This document shows positions 41,629-42,229 of a DNA stretch of 42,229 nt, piece by piece. The notes beneath the pieces were generated by a model. It ran no database searches. It was not told where the DNA came from and saw only the letters and a program-made list of their open reading frames with translations. This stretch comes from an uncultured Verrucomicrobiota bacterium. GTDB lineage: Bacteria; Verrucomicrobiota; Kiritimatiellia; CAJWTS01. Made by a program: the position numbers and the translations under genes. The stretch is taken from positions 1-42,229 of the forward strand of contig CAJWTS010000033.1 in NCBI GenBank assembly GCA_913047795.1. Direction: 5' to 3'. How positions within the stretch are numbered: position 1 is the first letter of the stretch; each line of letters opens with the position of its first letter.

Positions 41629-42229
41629 ATGAATAAATTGCGATTGTTCACCCCTGGCCCCGTCCCGATTGCAGAGCATATCCGAGCTCTCGGCGGACGA
41701 CCTCTTCCCTATAATCGAACCGACGCGTTTTCTGCATTCACACACGAGATTCTCCGTGATCTGAAATACGTGTTTCAAACGGAGGGCTCAGTCGCATTGC
41801 TCACCGGGTCAGGCACGGCAGCCATGGAAGCTTCTGTACTCAACTTTCTTCACCCTGAGGACAAAGTCCTGGTCATTAATGGAGGGACGTTTGGCCAAAG
41901 GTGGTGCGACCTTTGCGGGATTCATTCAATTTCCTTCGATGAATATACGCTTCCGGCGGGAGAGGACATTGACCTGACTCATTTAAGTGACCTTTGCGCC
42001 GATCATCAATACACAGCGTTAGTCATCAATGCTCATGAGACCTCCACCGGACAGCTGTATGACATTCAAGCCATTGGTAAGATCGCACGAGCACATGGCG
42101 CATTATTCATGGTGGATGCGATCAGCACCATTTGCGCCGATCCATTTTTCATGGATGACTGGCAGGTGGATGTAGCTGTTTTGAGTTCACAGAAGGCTCT
42201 GGCCTTGCCTCCCGGTTTGGCGTTTGTGG
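41629..42229 (+). CDS. Class V aminotransferase, 3' end outside the window
   Basis: Partial gene, 200 residues visible, running off the edge. It starts MNKLRLFTPGPVPI, the opening typical of fold-type I class V enzymes (serine-pyruvate, alanine-glyoxylate and 2-aminoethylphosphonate-pyruvate aminotransferases). The PLP-binding pattern is seen as LTGSGTAAMEA, NAHETSTGQLYD, FMVDAIST and the Schiff-base Lys in SSQKALALPPG. Which donor/acceptor pair it uses cannot be decided from this part. No clear Shine-Dalgarno is visible upstream. Codon use is less GC-rich than in the core genes. Confidence 0.85.
   Translation, partial: MNKLRLFTPGPVPIAEHIRALGGRPLPYNRTDAFSAFTHEILRDLKYVFQTEGSVALLTGSGTAAMEASVLNFLHPEDKVLVINGGTFGQRWCDLCGIHSISFDEYTLPAGEDIDLTHLSDLCADHQYTALVINAHETSTGQLYDIQAIGKIARAHGALFMVDAISTICADPFFMDDWQVDVAVLSSQKALALPPGLAFV

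Overview
The window is a stretch of GC-rich bacterial chromosome, densely coding, with Gram-negative envelope features: predicted outer-membrane barrels, a lipoprotein and many signal peptides. The gene repertoire is four phytanoyl-CoA-dioxygenase-like (PhyH) proteins, a CehA/McbA-type metallohydrolase, an S1 sulfatase, a Gfo/Idh/MocA oxidoreductase, a sugar-isomerase-like TIM barrel, a DUF2231 plus single-haem cytochrome protein, and a parallel beta-helix protein with choice-of-anchor-Q-like repeat ends. This mix points to the PVC group or its neighbours (Kiritimatiellota/Lentisphaerota, Planctomycetota, Hydrogenedentota, Latescibacterota/Poribacteria). I lean towards Kiritimatiellota-like, but that is inference from gene content; no phylogenetic marker here settles it.

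Layout. 1-12 kb: envelope and housekeeping genes. These are a small membrane protein, a secreted MsrA, a secreted LTLxNGD-repeat protein, a YhhQ-type queuosine-precursor transporter led by a 47-aa membrane miniprotein, a secreted phospholipase-D-fold protein, an unknown 582-aa exported protein, a YiiX/permuted-papain protein coupled to a DUF456 membrane protein, and a zinc-ribbon membrane protein. 12-30.5 kb: an accessory metabolic region. It holds the four PhyH oxygenases, an MFS permease, the CehA/McbA hydrolase with a His-rich tail, the oxidoreductase, an aquaporin, the sulfatase, the TIM-barrel isomerase, the 1037-aa beta-helix protein, a fatty-acid-desaturase-like di-iron membrane protein, the DUF2231-cytochrome protein and the 3' remnant of a second sulfatase. 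It looks like uptake and oxidative dismantling of small organic (possibly sulfated or glycosidic) substrates, but no substrate can be named from sequence.

30.5-40.3 kb: mostly core functions. A leucine-rich-repeat lipoprotein is divergent from a barrel protein. Then come carA and guaA (overlapping), an alkyladenine DNA glycosylase, and a three-gene phosphate block: a Na/Pi cotransporter fused to N-terminal helical-repeat and C-terminal PhoU-like parts, a DUF47/PhoU-like protein, and a PiT permease. An Sfp-type phosphopantetheinyl transferase follows. 40.4 kb to the end: tRNA-Tyr(GUA) with its own promoter, about 600 bp without a convincing gene, then a less GC-rich segment with an unrecognised 170-aa protein and the start of a class V aminotransferase cut by the window edge. 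This looks like an accessory segment next to a tRNA.

Regulatory signals I can support are a strong terminator after the 170-aa barrel protein, several sigma70-like promoters, a 15-bp palindrome just upstream of an extended -10 before the beta-helix gene, and an ATTTGG-N8-CCAAAT inverted repeat in the LRR/barrel divergent region. No rRNA, CRISPR array or intact insertion sequence was seen.
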